NCBI GenBank assembly: GCA_032173965.1
Contig: CM063283.1
Location: 15,914,501 to 15,978,500, forward strand
DNA: 64,000 nt
Direction: 5' to 3'
Source: Sitta carolinensis
Taxonomy: Eukaryota > Chordata > Aves > Passeriformes > Sittidae
Position numbers and translations under genes: made by a program. Below, in pieces: positions 1 through 11,500 of the stretch (its first letter is position 1; each line of letters begins with the position of its first letter). The notes below the pieces were generated by a model, which was given only the letters and a program-made list of their open reading frames with translations, searched no databases and had not been told where the DNA came from.

Positions 1-270
1 GTACATCCTAATCATTGCTCTCTATTTTCCCTCTACTCTAGTCTCTTATCTTCAACCAGAGCAGCAATTTAGAGTCTGAAGTTGTAGAATTTTACATTAT
101 TTAGGTTTAATAATTTTACATTATTTAGGGTTAAGCTATCTATTCCTTAACATAAAACAGTTCATAGCAATTTAGAAAGGTAAACCAAAACATTAAGGAG
201 CACTTTAACTGAAAGACTTATTAAACTTGAAATACTTCTCTTGTAAAATATTTATTTATTCCCATTTCAG
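1..270 (+). other. Intron before the CD200R-like terminal exon
   Basis: AT-rich sequence with no coding stretch that I can support. It ends in a good polypyrimidine tract and CAG acceptor at 261-270, directly before the exon at 271. The earlier exons of this gene must lie left of the window. Confidence 0.45.
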
Positions 271-384
271 TGTGAAAGGGAAAATCCTTTGTGGGATAAC
301 CCCACAGTTGTTTATACTTTCCCTCTTTTTGGAAGCAAAAGTTCTGGCAGTGAAGACAGTGAATACTTTCTTTTCTTGAGTTGA
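271..384 (+). CDS. Terminal coding exon of a CD200R1-like receptor (cytoplasmic tail, partial gene)
   Basis: The exon opens after a pyrimidine-rich CAG acceptor. In phase 0 it encodes 37 residues followed by TGA at 382-384. The start of the peptide, ERENPLWDNP, lines up by eye with the NPLY-type motif in the cytoplasmic tail of mammalian CD200R1, but the motif tyrosine is replaced by tryptophan. Two other tyrosines follow (VVYTF and SEYF), and the stretch between them is rich in Ser, Glu and Asp. In mammals the NPxY tyrosine of CD200R recruits Dok adaptors to inhibit myeloid cells; any such role here is inference. Only this exon is inside the window, and it runs convergently towards the minus-strand CD200-like genes. 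It could also be the tail of another membrane protein. The exon call is firmer than the family call. Confidence 0.5.
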   Translation, partial: CERENPLWDNPTVVYTFPLFGSKSSGSEDSEYFLFLS

Positions 385-402
385 CATTATTTACACTGTA
401 AT

Positions 403-419
403 AATAAATGTTGAATAAA
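403..419 (+). promoter_or_regulatory. Tandem polyadenylation signals for the CD200R-like gene
   Basis: Two AATAAA hexamers, at 403-408 and 414-419, lie 19-35 bases after the TGA at 382-384. They support 271-384 as a real last exon with a very short 3' UTR. Confidence 0.55.
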
Positions 420-2247
420 CTCCTAATTTAAAAATAGAATGCACTGTATATGTGTGTGCCAGCAGATAAGAATTGTTTTGTAAATAACTAAATCATACCA
501 AATCTGGACAAAAACAGGCAGTGTTTTGGGACAGGGTTGTAAAAACACACCCATTTCTACAAATATCTGTTCAGGGGAATTTACTCTGAGAAATGGCTCG
601 AAGCCAATTACTTTCTCAAAAAGGATATATATGCTTTTAATTCTAAAACTCTCCCAAGCATTTCAGCAGGAAAGGCTAACAAATGTGTATCAGTACAACA
701 AGTTGGAAATACAAAATTCTAACTGTATCAAAGCTGTGTCTGCCCAAGCCCATAATGGTATGGATTATACACACACCATCCAAACAGTCACTCTGTACAC
801 AGTGCAAGCAAACAAAGCAAGGATATTAAACTGAGTCCTCTTGTGCTACCCCAAGAGTGAAGTTAAACCACAGAGCAGAGGATTTACAGCTAATGTTAAA
901 CAATTTGTCATATTATCTACATAATACAAATTAGGCTGACAGAAAATAAGTTCATGCCTATTTTTTAGCACTAAACCCCTCAAATTTTCAGACTTTAAAA
1001 AGGTCATAACCAATGGAAGAAACAATTGTGCAGTTTCCAGGAATATCTTCCCTCTTATACTAAAATACCAACCTTTCAACTAATACAGAAAAGTTTAAGA
1101 AGGGAAGACCTTGCAGCAGAAACATAATTTTAGACACAAATGGAAAACATCCTGAGGTTTATTTTCAAGAAACCAGAAATCTCTTTGTGAAAATTGAGGT
1201 TCACTCTCCTGTTAAAAGTTTAATAAATGACAATAAGAGAAAAATACAATAAAGCAAAGTTGTTATGGCCAGTTGCTTGGAATTCAGCCAAGAGCACCCC
1301 TACTGTGTTTGGAGACACTCTTTAAATACCTTTTCTGTTACATTAGTCTACTGCATATTCATAAACCAGTATGCATATTCAACTTTACCACAAAACTATT
1401 TTACATTTTCCAGGAACTGTTTAGCATGGCCCCTCTTTGGGTCTGCCTTTTTAGAGAGCATTTCTTGGTTGTGGTTTTCTTATCCTTTCCAGTTTGGGCT
1501 TTGGTCTTCATTTTCTTCAGGCAGTGGGTACTGATAGTTGCCATATCAGCAACAGGGGTCCTCATCATATGTTCAGTCTTTGTTGTCCCAACCATGCAGA
1601 CAGTTCCATCACTATACCAATTATTACACTACTATGTCTAAGTTCAGTTAACACCAAAGAATAAACCCCTGTATCTTTATAGCAAAATTATTTTAGCCTT
1701 GTACATATAGCACTCATCTTAATATTTGTGAAAAGCCAATATTATAATATGTATTTATAACATCTTCCAGTTGATCCAGTCAGCTGTTTATATAGACCAT
1801 TTGCAATTTCCACGTCTGATCTTTCTCAATGGCTCTGTTTTCCCTGGTTTTAGCACAAAAATTTTTCAGGGTGCCCATAGAGCTTTCTAGGGTTGATTTT
1901 TACCCCTAGGTCCTTTCTATTGGCTAGATTAGCATGGAAAGCTGTGTCAAAAGGGAGAGGGGAAAATGTCTGAGTTACAGTTCCTACTTCTACTGGGAAT
2001 TAGATTATTCCCATAGATGGAAGTGCTACTTACATGACAAAAAATAAAGGCATAATAAGCTCTTTATATGGACTGTTAGGCACAACATTTATCCCAGAGC
2101 AGAGTTTAATCTTTCCCAAATTTAATATCAGATGAACATTTCTCACAGAAATTTGGTCTGCACAGCACAAACAGAAATATGTCTGAAGACTCCATATGTT
2201 CCCATGTGTCTGAAGAGTCCATATCTCACATGACCCTGAACAGACCC
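420..2247. other. Spacer without recognised genes
   Basis: AT-rich sequence with only short chance reading frames. I see no conserved domain, no paired splice sites around a convincing frame, and no repeat that I can name. Confidence 0.5.
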
Positions 2248-3009
2248 TGTCTTAGTTTGGAAGACAGGTGTCTGCTCGGGAAAAAACCAGGAGCCTCCCT
2301 TGGAATGGAGAATGTAAAACCTCCTCTGTCCGAATTGTTATAATTTTGAAATTAAGGGGCTCTCAGGCAAACACGTGAGGATAGAAATAACAGTTCTTTA
2401 CCAGTGTGTCAAACAAGATAAACAAAATAACAACAATGAGTATGGCATTAACAACAAACAGAACCAGGGACTCAGTCAGCTTTCTCGGCTGCAGGAACTT
2501 TCACTTTTGGTGCAGTTACCATCTGCAGGCAGACAGAGTGAGCAAAAAGTCTCAGGGGGCTGGACGAGATGTATCAGAAGTTCGGTCGCCGTAGCTGGAG
2601 CTGTGGAAATGTCCCAGCAGGCAGGGGGTGCGGGCTACGGCGCGGAGAAACCCAGAGCAGGAGCGAAGGAACAGCAGGCACGGGGACTGTGGCGGCGTGG
2701 CTCCCAGGAGGGCAGGGAGAGACCAGGTTCAGAATTCCTGGGGTAACAGATGAAGAGACGTTGAGTAGGTCACTCTAAGCTGAGCTCCAGTGGTGCCGGT
2801 GAAAAATCTCCCCCAGTCAAAACCCGACAGATGTGTCTGTTCACTCCGAGAGCCAAAACTCCCAGAAAGAAGAGTAGTCCGGGTGCCACCCTCTCCCCCA
2901 ACTTCAGCCACTTTTTTTGTGTTTCTTAAGTACCCAAAAGTTCCCAGTAATTAGTTCCCTAGCAACTTATAGGAAAAAATTCTGTGAGAAAGAAACCCAA
3001 ACCCCAACA
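2248..3009 (-). mobile_element. ERV-L type 3' LTR
   Basis: A 762-bp block bounded by TG and CA. Its left end is the reverse complement of the right end of the plus-strand solo LTR at 36670-37376: both carry the motif GACACCTGTC, then a short spacer, then an AAGACA-type terminus. This LTR therefore reads on the minus strand. It abuts retroviral pol remnants on the same strand, and a purine-rich tract (minus strand) sits just outside the 3009 border, as expected for a polypurine tract before a 3' LTR. The inner part differs from the 36.7 kb copy, so it is probably another subfamily. Confidence 0.75.
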
Positions 3010-3349
3010 TTATCCACCCCAATTTTTTTCCCATTCCAACGTGTTACATCAAATTTAAACTTTTGAATTATATACATACATGCAGTACCTTAATTATATA
3101 CATATATACATGCAGACACAGATACAGGCTCCGTGGATGGGGTTGACTTTGCTGGAGGCATAATTAACCCGAACAGTTTTACCAAGCATACCTCTCATGT
3201 GTACCACTGGAACCTTATCTCCATTTTTTTGTTCCCAAAGCCTCAGATTGGGCAGGACCTGCTTGGTTAGTGGAACCTAGGGTAATCACTAACCAGGTGG
3301 CCTTTGCTAAATTAATCTCCCAGTTCTTGAAAGTCCCCCCACCCAGTGC

Positions 3350-3860
3350 TTTCAAGGTGGTTTTAAGCAGGCCATTGCATCATTTGACTTTCCCAGCAGC
3401 TGGTGCATGTAAGGAATATGGTAAGCACACTCAATGCCATGTTCTTTAGCCCAGGTGCTGATAAAGCTGTTCTTGAAATGAGTCCCATTGTCTGACTCAG
3501 TTCTCTCAGGGGTACCATGCCTCCACAGGACTTGCTTTTCAAGGCCCAGGATGGTGTTCCAAGCATTAGTATGAGGCACAGGGTCAGGTTTCCAACCATC
3601 CCGTGGTGGCTTCTACCATTGTGAGCATGTAGTGCTTGCCTTGCCGTGTCTGGCAGCGTGATGTGTTCAATTTGCCAGGCCTCCCCATGCTTGTACTTGG
3701 ACCACCACCCCCCATACCAGAGGGGCTTCACCCACTTGGCCTTCTTGATGGCAGCACACGTCTCACAGTCATGGATAACCTGGGAAATACTGTCCATGGT
3801 TGGATCCATCCCTCGTTCTCGTGCCCACTTATAAGTGGCATCTCAACCCTAATGGCCTGA
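3350..3860 (-). pseudogene. ERV-L integrase remnant (broken)
   Basis: Two overlapping minus-strand frames cover the integrase. The upstream part has the zinc-binding region, with a Cys-x-x-Cys pair in DCETCAA. The catalytic-core part has the hallmark SDNGTHF, with its catalytic Asp, followed by WAKEHGIE. The two parts sit in different frames and the zone after the core is degraded, so at least one frameshift separates them. It is a decayed fossil of an animal endogenous retrovirus. Confidence 0.75.
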
Positions 3861-3869
3861 GACATCATG

Positions 3870-4500
3870 GGCCCATCAAGCTACGAACAACTCTCCCTTG
3901 TGTTGCCAATCTAAGTCTGTCTGTGACACCTCCATCTTTGCAGCCTGATCTACTTGCTCGTTGTTTTGGCGCTCCTCATTAGCTCTACTTTTGGGGACAT
4001 GGGCATCTATGTGGTGGACTTTCACAGGTAGCTTCTCTACCTGAGTGGTGATGTCTTTCCATCCATCAGCCCAGACTGGTTTTCCTCTACGTGTCCAGTT
4101 AGCATTTCTCCACTGTTCCAGCCAACCCCACAGAGCATTGGCTACCATCCATGAGTCAGTGCAGAGGTAGAGCTTTGGCCAATTCTCTCTCTCTCAGAAA
4201 TGTCCAGGGCCAGTTGAACGGCTTTGAGCTCAGCAAGCTGATTTGATCCACCTTCTCCTTCAGTAGTTTGTGCAACCTGTTGTGTGGGGCTCCACATGGC
4301 TGCTTTCTACTTCAGGTTCATCCCTACTATGCAACAGGAACCGTCAGTGAAAAGGGTGTAGCCTGTTACTTCTGCTGGTAGTTGGTTGTACGGTGGAGCT
4401 TCTTCAGCCCTTGTCACTTGTGCCTGCTTGTCTTCATCAGTGAGACCAAAGTTTTCATCTTCAGCCTAATTTATAATTATTTCTAAAATCCCAGGGTGAT
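3870..4500 (-). pseudogene. ERV-L RNase H remnant (broken)
   Basis: Minus-strand frames show RNase H features. FTDGSCC, with the catalytic Asp, lies near 4340-4365. A helix region in another frame follows near 4195-4260. The C-terminal segment with HIDAHVPKS and NNEQVDQAAK lies at 3876-4148. The pieces occupy more than one frame, so the domain is disrupted. It feeds directly into the integrase remnant, in the order of a normal pol gene. Confidence 0.7.
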
Positions 4501-4890
4501 TCGGGTTTCCAATATGGGCACGCTCCGTGATGAGGGCAATCCATTTGCTCCATGTGGCATCGGTAGCGTGGTGGGTGGAGGGAACTTTTCCTTTGAACAT
4601 CCACCCCAGCACCAGTAGTCAGGGTACCAGGAGGAGTTGTGCTTCTGTGTCAGTCACCTCTGAGGCAGCTTGCACTCCTTCATAGGTGGGGTCAAGATTT
4701 CCTTCTCTGTGGGAGTATAGTTGGTTTCAGACCCTCTGTAACTTTGGCTCCAGAATCCCAGTGGTTGGCCTCAAGTCTGGCCAGGCACCTTCTGCTAAAG
4801 GCTCTGGGATAAGCCACTGTTCCCAGCTGCAGAGTAAAGCACATTCCTTACCTCTGGTCCTGTCCTGACTGGCCCAAGGGCTACCCCTAT

Positions 4891-7192
4891 ATAGGATCAG
4901 TTAGCTGAAATAACCAGCTGTTTAATAGAAATCAAACTTAACACATGCAACAGTGGTAAGAATATGCTTTCTTTTTACTCCATGGGGAGACATCGACCCT
5001 ATTACTCAGACCCCCAGTTGCACATTTTCTTTTTCTGTACATTTTGACAGAACAATCATAAAGCCCAGCAAGGGAGGTGAACACACGTCAGTGGGCTCCA
5101 CGTGGGCTCCTGGCAGTGTGTGTCCAGGATCTGGGCTCTGCAGACAGACAGGAGCAGGGACATTTTCCCTAGGTCTGTCTATGGATGTTCATGTTGTCTT
5201 TCCTTGAGAGGCTGTCTCCTGGTTTGGAAACAAGGACAAGCTTTCAAAGGAGCTGTTTTCACTTTGTGGTTACTGTGACCTAGGAAGATGAAAACACCTT
5301 TCAGTGAAGGAGTGTCTGTTGTGAACACTTGAGTACCAGAGAAGGAACGGGAGAAATTAGATGGAGAGTGTGTCCACATTAGCAAGAAAATAGCATGCTT
5401 CAAGCCAAGAACAAGAATGATCAGGAAGGAACTTGTCTAGGACCAAGAGGAACAATAAATCAGGGAAACCTAAACAGCAAAGGGCAAAATCAGGGGGAAA
5501 GAAGTTGAAATCAGGATCATTTTAGGAGGGGATAAAATAAAATATAAATCATTCTCTCACTGTGTGTTTCCTTATCAAATTACTTTAATGAACTCTTAGC
5601 AGAACAGGCAATCTGTCTGATCCATACTTCATCAGCAAAGACTAACCTGCTTAACCTCTGTTTCAAATAAGAAGTGGGAAACTTTCTTTTGTCAACCACT
5701 ACACTCACCTACATTGTTTTCCAGAAGTAATTGATTAGACTGCAATTAGTAAGGAAAGACATCTCCTCCTTTTCCTCTAAGGAAACCCAGATTAGTAAGG
5801 CTGGGACTGCAATCCTATTCTTTATTTCCAGTTCTTCCTGTCCAGGTGGCCACACTTCCTTCTTGCAGGCGGAGTGACTCAAAGCACCAAATTCATTTTA
5901 TTATCGGCTCCCAGGATGGTCTTCAAAAAACAATTTAAGTGCTTTCAGCTTGAAACTGAAAGACTTCTAAGCCTTTCTGGGTGAAAAAATAATCATCATC
6001 AACATGCAAGTCCTTACTCAGTGTGAATTCTGCCACTAACTTCAATCCATCTAAAGAAAAAATCTCCAGACAAACCCCCACCATACATCGTCTTAGCTTC
6101 TAGCTTAGCTTCCTTCCCTGACATCTTGTTATGCAGCAGACTTTGACAGCAGCTGCCACTATGCTTTCAATGCAAACAGCATTTTAACAGCATTAGCAGA
6201 GCAGCAACTGGAGACACAGAAGTGAAGCAGGCAGGCACATGGCATGACATGATATGAAAAAGTCATCCATAAGCATCCCAAGCCTACTTCTCAGACTTTG
6301 AAACAATGTGCAGAGGCAAAATTCATGGGTTGGTGAAGGATAAGGAAAGGATAAAGGAAAAAACACAAGCATGCGTTCACTACTTCAAAGGCAGCTGGAG
6401 CAGCTGCCTGACCTAGAGCTGGGTAGTCAGTGTGGCAAAGCAATGGGAAAACACCCAAAACACCCAAGACAAAAAGGAAAAGTCATCCTTACAGTGTGAT
6501 TAGAAGTGATTTTTTCTTTTTTTCTTTTTTCCAATTCCATCTTTCATAAGAACCCAGCCCTGCATACTGGCAGTTTGAAGACCCTCTCTGCATCACAGTA
6601 GTTATGCATAGAAGTTGTTATCTCTGACTTTATCTTCCAGTCCCTTATGTCAGCACAATTCAGAGGAAGGATGTCTTTGAGCATATCAGGGATAAAAGAG
6701 CACAAAGACAGGAGACAGCTGTAGAAATTAAACAATGCCCTGTGACTTGAAAACTAAAGGAAACATGTTGACATGTTCTGAGGACTAGGCTGCCAGCCAA
6801 AAAAAGCAACCTTTTAGACATTTTACAGCAACCTTGAGATTTCCCTGAGGAAACATGCTGTTCTGCCTATGTTGATGTTTTGTGAAGTTAAGGGCAGCCA
6901 ATCTACTCTAAGGCCACTTAACTCTGCTACCACACCTCAGCCCCAGCCTGAACCACCTCAGCCCACATTGTTTGGTTCCTGCCCTGCTCTGTCAGCACAA
7001 ACCACCTTGCAACTGGTAGCTTAAGCAGCACTTGAGCCAGCTGTGCCAGAAGCTCCTGGGCCAGGCAAGCAGCCCTTCTGCTCTTGTGCATGGTAAATGT
7101 TGCTCTTCTTCCTGGGAAAACCACAGCTTGCCCTGCACTGTGCTCAGGGCAGCAGCACTTGCTGGCTCGCTGCTTTCTGATCTGAGAGTGTC
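4891..7192. other. Spacer without recognised genes
   Basis: Mixed-composition sequence with only short scattered frames. I see no domain, no splice-flanked exon and no repeat that I can name. Confidence 0.45.
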
Positions 7193-7465
7193 AGATTCTT
7201 AGACTTATAGAAGAGTTTGGATTGGAAGGGAGCTTTGAAGGCCATGCAGTCCAATCCCGCTGCAATAAACAGGACCATCTTCCACTAGACCAGGTTGCTC
7301 AGACCCCATCCAGCCTGACCTTGGATGTTTTCAGGGATGCCATCTCTCTTGGCAACTTGCTCCAGTTTTTTACCACTCTCATTGTAAAATACTTCTCCCT
7401 TATACATAAAGGATTATCTAAATTGATCCTCTTTTAGTTTAAAACTGTTACTCCTTGTTCTACAG
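7193..7465 (-). mobile_element. CR1 LINE 3' fragment
   Basis: The plus strand shows the reverse complement of the CR1 3' end: a degenerate terminal motif, then phrases typical of CR1 tails such as TTGGATTGGAAGGGAGC, TTCCACTAGACCAGGTTGCT and TTTAAAACTGTTACTCCTTG. Only the last few hundred bases are present, as usual for 5'-truncated CR1 copies. Similarity fades after about 7465. Confidence 0.8.
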
Positions 7466-8807
7466 CAACAAATTCCCAGGAGAAGAAACTACAATCTCCC
7501 ATTGCTCCAGGTGAATGAGGTATTGCAGCAACAAGACTTGCACTTTTGGCCAGCATCCAGGAGGAAGTCCACCAGAAGCCATCACCAGCAACCATTTGTA
7601 TCCTTGAGAAAATAAAAAGTTCATGTTGCAATCTCTGGAAAACCTCTGGAAATCACTTCCTATTGTATTTTACCAACAAATATAGCTCAGACAAAAAAAA
7701 AACAGTTTCCTTTCAGACCTAGGACACAATCCCATGACTCTCAGCTCCTCAAGGGATATAGTAGCATTGACACAACCTTTTAACTATATTCAAGTTTCTC
7801 ATTATCACATCTTTTAAGAAGAAAAGTGCAAGTTGATGTCATGAGAAATGAAAATTATTGTGGTTTCAAAATTAATCTCAAAAGACCACATGTATTAAAG
7901 AGTACACTGGGTCACTACTGCTTTTCCCAAAGGAATTATTCATACACTTAGAGCTCACGTGTAGTACTTCTCTCACTGATTTATAAAAGCTCACAAGCAC
8001 TGTGCTACGAATGAAAGAAAGGATGTGGCCTTATATTCAAATTTGCTTTATTTGGCTTCATTTCATCCAGGAAATATAGAAAACAAGACAGACAATGTAT
8101 CAGTAGAGCATGTAACTTTAGATTAAAAAATAATTAAGCAACAAACATGAAACAGACAAAAATTGTAAAAATATAGAATACACTGCTTAAAAAAAAAGAG
8201 ACAGGTTTGTGTTTTGGTTGGATCAGATTTTTTTTTTTTTTTTAATTAGAAAAAGTGAAATGTAAAAATAAATAATTCATATCGTGCCTACAATAGTAGG
8301 GGAAACATCACCCCTCACATCCTCAGTAACAAGCAGACAGATACACAAAACGTTTTACCAGACTCTGGAGAGGCCACTGCTCTAGAACCAGCAAAATACT
8401 TGTTCTGAACACTGAGTCCTAAGTTAAATCTCCATTGTTGATTTCTCAGCTTGACAGTTTGTACCCTTAGTAAACATATGACATAAAAATAGATGATGAT
8501 CCAAAATGTTATGCACTCTGGTAAAATGGAGTATTTCAAATGCACAAATGCTCATCAAAGCCAAAAGAAAAGAGAATATTGTTAGTGATCCTGATACAAT
8601 TACAAACATTCAGACAGAAGGAAGACTGACAAAACTGAGAACTCATCAGCCGAACAAAAAACCACCAGGGGACCCCTGCAGTCCTCACATCTATCCTGTC
8701 AGTAAAATGGGCCACTGAGAAGTCACACCCAGAGACAGGCTTGCTTTTAGCAATCTTCACCCTGAGGGGCAGGGCCAGAGCCCTGCCAAGGTGCTCAGAT
8801 GCTCTCA
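7466..8807. other. Spacer with an unassigned hydrophobic minus-strand stretch
   Basis: Mostly AT-rich. On the minus strand, 8315-8609 reads as hydrophobic peptide in two overlapping frames. One follows a plausible CAG acceptor, and an AATAAA lies downstream on the minus strand (TTTATT at 8048-8053 on the plus strand). T-rich DNA often gives hydrophobic frames, and no Ig or other domain exon is visible beside it, so I do not call a gene. Confidence 0.35.
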
Positions 8808-8924
8808 TGGTTTAACCCCAGCCAGCAAGTAAGCACCACACAGCTGCTTCCACAGTCCCCAGGAGGGAAGGGGAGAGTCGGAAAGGTAGCCTCATACTAA
8901 CTTCTATCAAGAAAATTAACTCTG

Positions 8925-10253
8925 TGTCAAAGGTTTGACGTTGGCACAAGGCTAGTGCCTCTATAACGATATATTGTCCCTGGTATCTGTTGTGAGATGT
9001 GACCAAAAACAGAGCAAAACAGTTTTTAATTTAGAAAGCAAAAGAAAAAACTTTATTACTTATAATAGGTAAAGAAGATACATACAGAAGAACATGGAAA
9101 CTTTTAAAAAAAACACTCTTCCTCCCCCCCCACCAGTTCTCAACCTAACAAAACAAACTGAAAATTCCTCATCACGTTACCACCTTTTAGATAATTAATC
9201 TTTAGTCTATTACCACCTTTCCGATAATCAGTACTCAGTTCGTTGAGGAGAGATAGGAGTCCTTTTTGCACCACATCGTGGCCTCTTCCTCCATGTTCAG
9301 TGCTCTCACCACTGTGCATGGACCAGAGCTGCTTCTAGGGTTTTTCTTTTTAAAGATGTTTTGGTTAGTTCCAAGAAACGACAGCTTCTCAAATTTTGGG
9401 ACACCAGTCCCCCCCCAATATTACTCCCTGGGGCCGAGGGGCCTTGAGAACAGAGCTCTTCCTCTCATCTCCGTTCACACTACTGTCCACTCTTGGCTCT
9501 AAGCCAATGCCTCTCCCCAGATACAGCTTCTATGTTACAGGAAAAAAAATGAGTCCGTCTATGGCTATACAAAAGAGTCCAGCCAAAGCCACTCCATCAT
9601 CTCCTCCCACCTAGGATTCTTTTCAGCATTCCTACTCCATCATCTTTGCTTAATTCTTTCTACTTCAAATTCAGGAGGATTAGCATTTATAAAGTTTCCA
9701 TCATTTACGAAAAGGGTTAAAATCTTGGGCTTTGTTTCCCCAGAACTCTCACGGTATCTTTGCTGTTGGGCACTCTTCTCGCCACCCCCCCATACTCCTT
9801 CGGCCGTGCTGTCTAGTTGTTGATATCAAATTTCAAGGTGACGGAGATCACAGACACGGTTTTCTCAGTTTCTCTCTCCGGGGGGGGGGGGGGGGGGGAA
9901 AGGGAAAAGAAGGCTGTCTGACGCCTCTCAAGGTTCTTGTACTCTCTCTACCCTTCCATCCTGCAGGATTTTTCCTCTCCCCCTCTGTGCCCGAGGTTCC
10001 GGCCCTACCTCACCCAGGCCGCATGGCTTCCCCTGCCCCGCCCAGCCAGCCGCTGGCCAGGGGAGATCCCTCCGTCCTCAGGGTCCGGAACCAAGAGAGA
10101 GCTTTCCGGGGAGCCCTCTGCTTTTAACCCCTTGTGTTCTCAGAGGCGGATCCTTGTCCTCAGTGGCCACACCAGGTGCCAGTCTTTAAACCTGAGCACT
10201 CATTGGTTTGACCACTGAAGTTCAGAAAAACTCATTTTTTCCAAACTACGACA
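8925..10253 (-). mobile_element. Solo ERV LTR nested in another LTR, 5-bp target duplication
   Basis: The element starts TGTCAAAG and ends CTACGACA. It is flanked by CTCTG on both sides (8920-8924 and 10254-10258), a clean 5-bp target duplication. On the minus strand an AATAAA (8051-9056 region, plus-strand TTTATT at 9051-9056) lies near the 8925 end, which is why I orient it minus. At about 1.3 kb it is long for an LTR, contains a 19-base G run and has no retroviral coding sequence. Removing it rejoins the host LTR sequence, which supports the borders. Confidence 0.65.
9880..9898 (+). repeat. Poly-G run
   Basis: Nineteen consecutive G bases inside the nested LTR. It is likely length-variable and prone to sequencing error. 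Confidence 0.9.
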
Positions 10254-10278
10254 CTCTGTCCCAAGCAAAACAAACACA

Positions 10279-11239
10279 GAGGCAGAGGGCACTGATGCCT
10301 TCAAGTCCTCACAAAGATGAGGAGCTGCAGGGCAATGCCCCATGGTCCTCCTGAGCAGCCTACTGCTGCCGAGCAAGATGGGATCCAGCGCCTGGAACTT
10401 TAAGCCTGGAAGTGTCTGGATCAGCAGGCTTGGGCTGGCAGCGATGAGCAACTTGGGATGGCGGGAGAGGAGCTCCAATCCAACCTGGGACATGAGCAGA
10501 ATTAGGTCCCAGCTCCTAAGAATAGTGCAGTGTCTTTATCTGCTATCAAAGGCGTGACAAATCAGTAAGCTCAGTCTCTGTAAGACTGCCAGCTGGTATC
10601 ACTGCAGCCACAGCAGTGACACAGGATAGTGAGCTCAGTGTGTGACATCCCACTCAGTGAGGTCCAGCCATGGAATAATGGCTTTTGGCCAGCTAAGCGA
10701 TTTATCTGTGTTTAAAAAGACACAATAAAAATGGATGAAGATAGGGAAGGCTACTCTGAACAGTGCAAAAGGTGAGCACAAAAACTATTGAAAAAATCCA
10801 TGCCTTTTGACAGCTCAGCAAGGAATAAGATAGTGTATTAACAGAAAGTAAAGATGGAGAAGACAATGCTTCCACTACTGGCCTTTGTTACCATCTTCTC
10901 CTCACTTAGATATTTAACCCCACCACACACATATCCCTAAAAACCCCAGAAAACACAGAAGAAAACACTCCAGGATTAGAAAGAAGTCAAATAAAGTAAA
11001 CTACTTATATATTATATAAATTACTTACAATTCTTCTTTCCAAACTGTGGCAGCTACTGCCTTTATTTAGTCACCTGCTTGGAGACCTATTGCTCTTCCC
11101 CAATAATTCTGACAAATCCTGTGTGGTTTGAGTCCTGTGATTTTGAGTCCAGCAGGTCTTTCCAGACAGAGAAAAAGGAGTTGGAACAGCTGGATAAGAG
11201 AAGAAAAACCAGATGGCAGGAAGACAGTGATGAACTCGG
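10279..11239. other. Spacer without recognised genes
   Basis: No supported exon or repeat. Short frames only. Confidence 0.45.
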
Positions 11240-11500
11240 AGCTGCTGCGAGTGAAATTACAGAGAGATGTTGGCAAAATTAAATCACTCTCTACTGCAAG
11301 AGCAATTAGGCACTTGAATCCCCAGAGAGTCTGCAGAGCTTCTATCCATCGACATTTTCAAAACTCAGCTGGAAGAAGACAATACATTTTGTCCAGCAGC
11401 AGTACCAAGAGTGGCATGGGCAAAGAAGGTTTTGCCTGACAAAATCTCCTCCTCTGCAGAGCAGCAGACCAACTGGTCCCTCCAGTCCTACATTTTAAGA
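11240..11500 (+). mobile_element. Degenerate CR1 LINE 3' UTR fragment
   Basis: The phrases CCCAGAGAGTCTGCAGAGC, ACATTTTCAAAACTCAGCTGG and, at the end, TGGTCCCTCCAGTCCTACATTTT match the sense strand of avian CR1 3' regions by eye. The copy is old and diverged, and its limits are approximate. Confidence 0.55.

Larger units (their letters stand above)
3010..4890 (-). mobile_element. 5'-truncated ERV-L provirus, internal region
   Basis: Minus-strand retroviral sequence follows the order expected for the 3' half of a class III (ERV-L) element: RNase H at higher coordinates, then integrase, then an untranslated stretch and the 3' LTR. No env is seen, which fits ERV-L. I find no 5' LTR, gag or full reverse transcriptase to the right, so the copy was truncated or deleted. 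Frames are interrupted, so it is not functional. Confidence 0.75.
8808..10278. mobile_element. Outer avian ERV LTR, internally deleted and split by a second LTR
   Basis: The left piece (8808-8924) begins TGGTTTAACCCCAGCCAGCA, a widespread avian LTR start. It then jumps from the early part of that LTR to its end (AAAATTAACTCTG), which implies an internal deletion. The end of the same LTR resumes at 10254-10278, after the inserted element. No clean flanking target duplication was found for this outer copy. Confidence 0.6.

Noticed and set aside
9732..10127. 131-codon plus-strand frame spanning the poly-G run
   Set aside because: It lies inside the nested LTR and its poly-Gly segment is an artefact of the G run.
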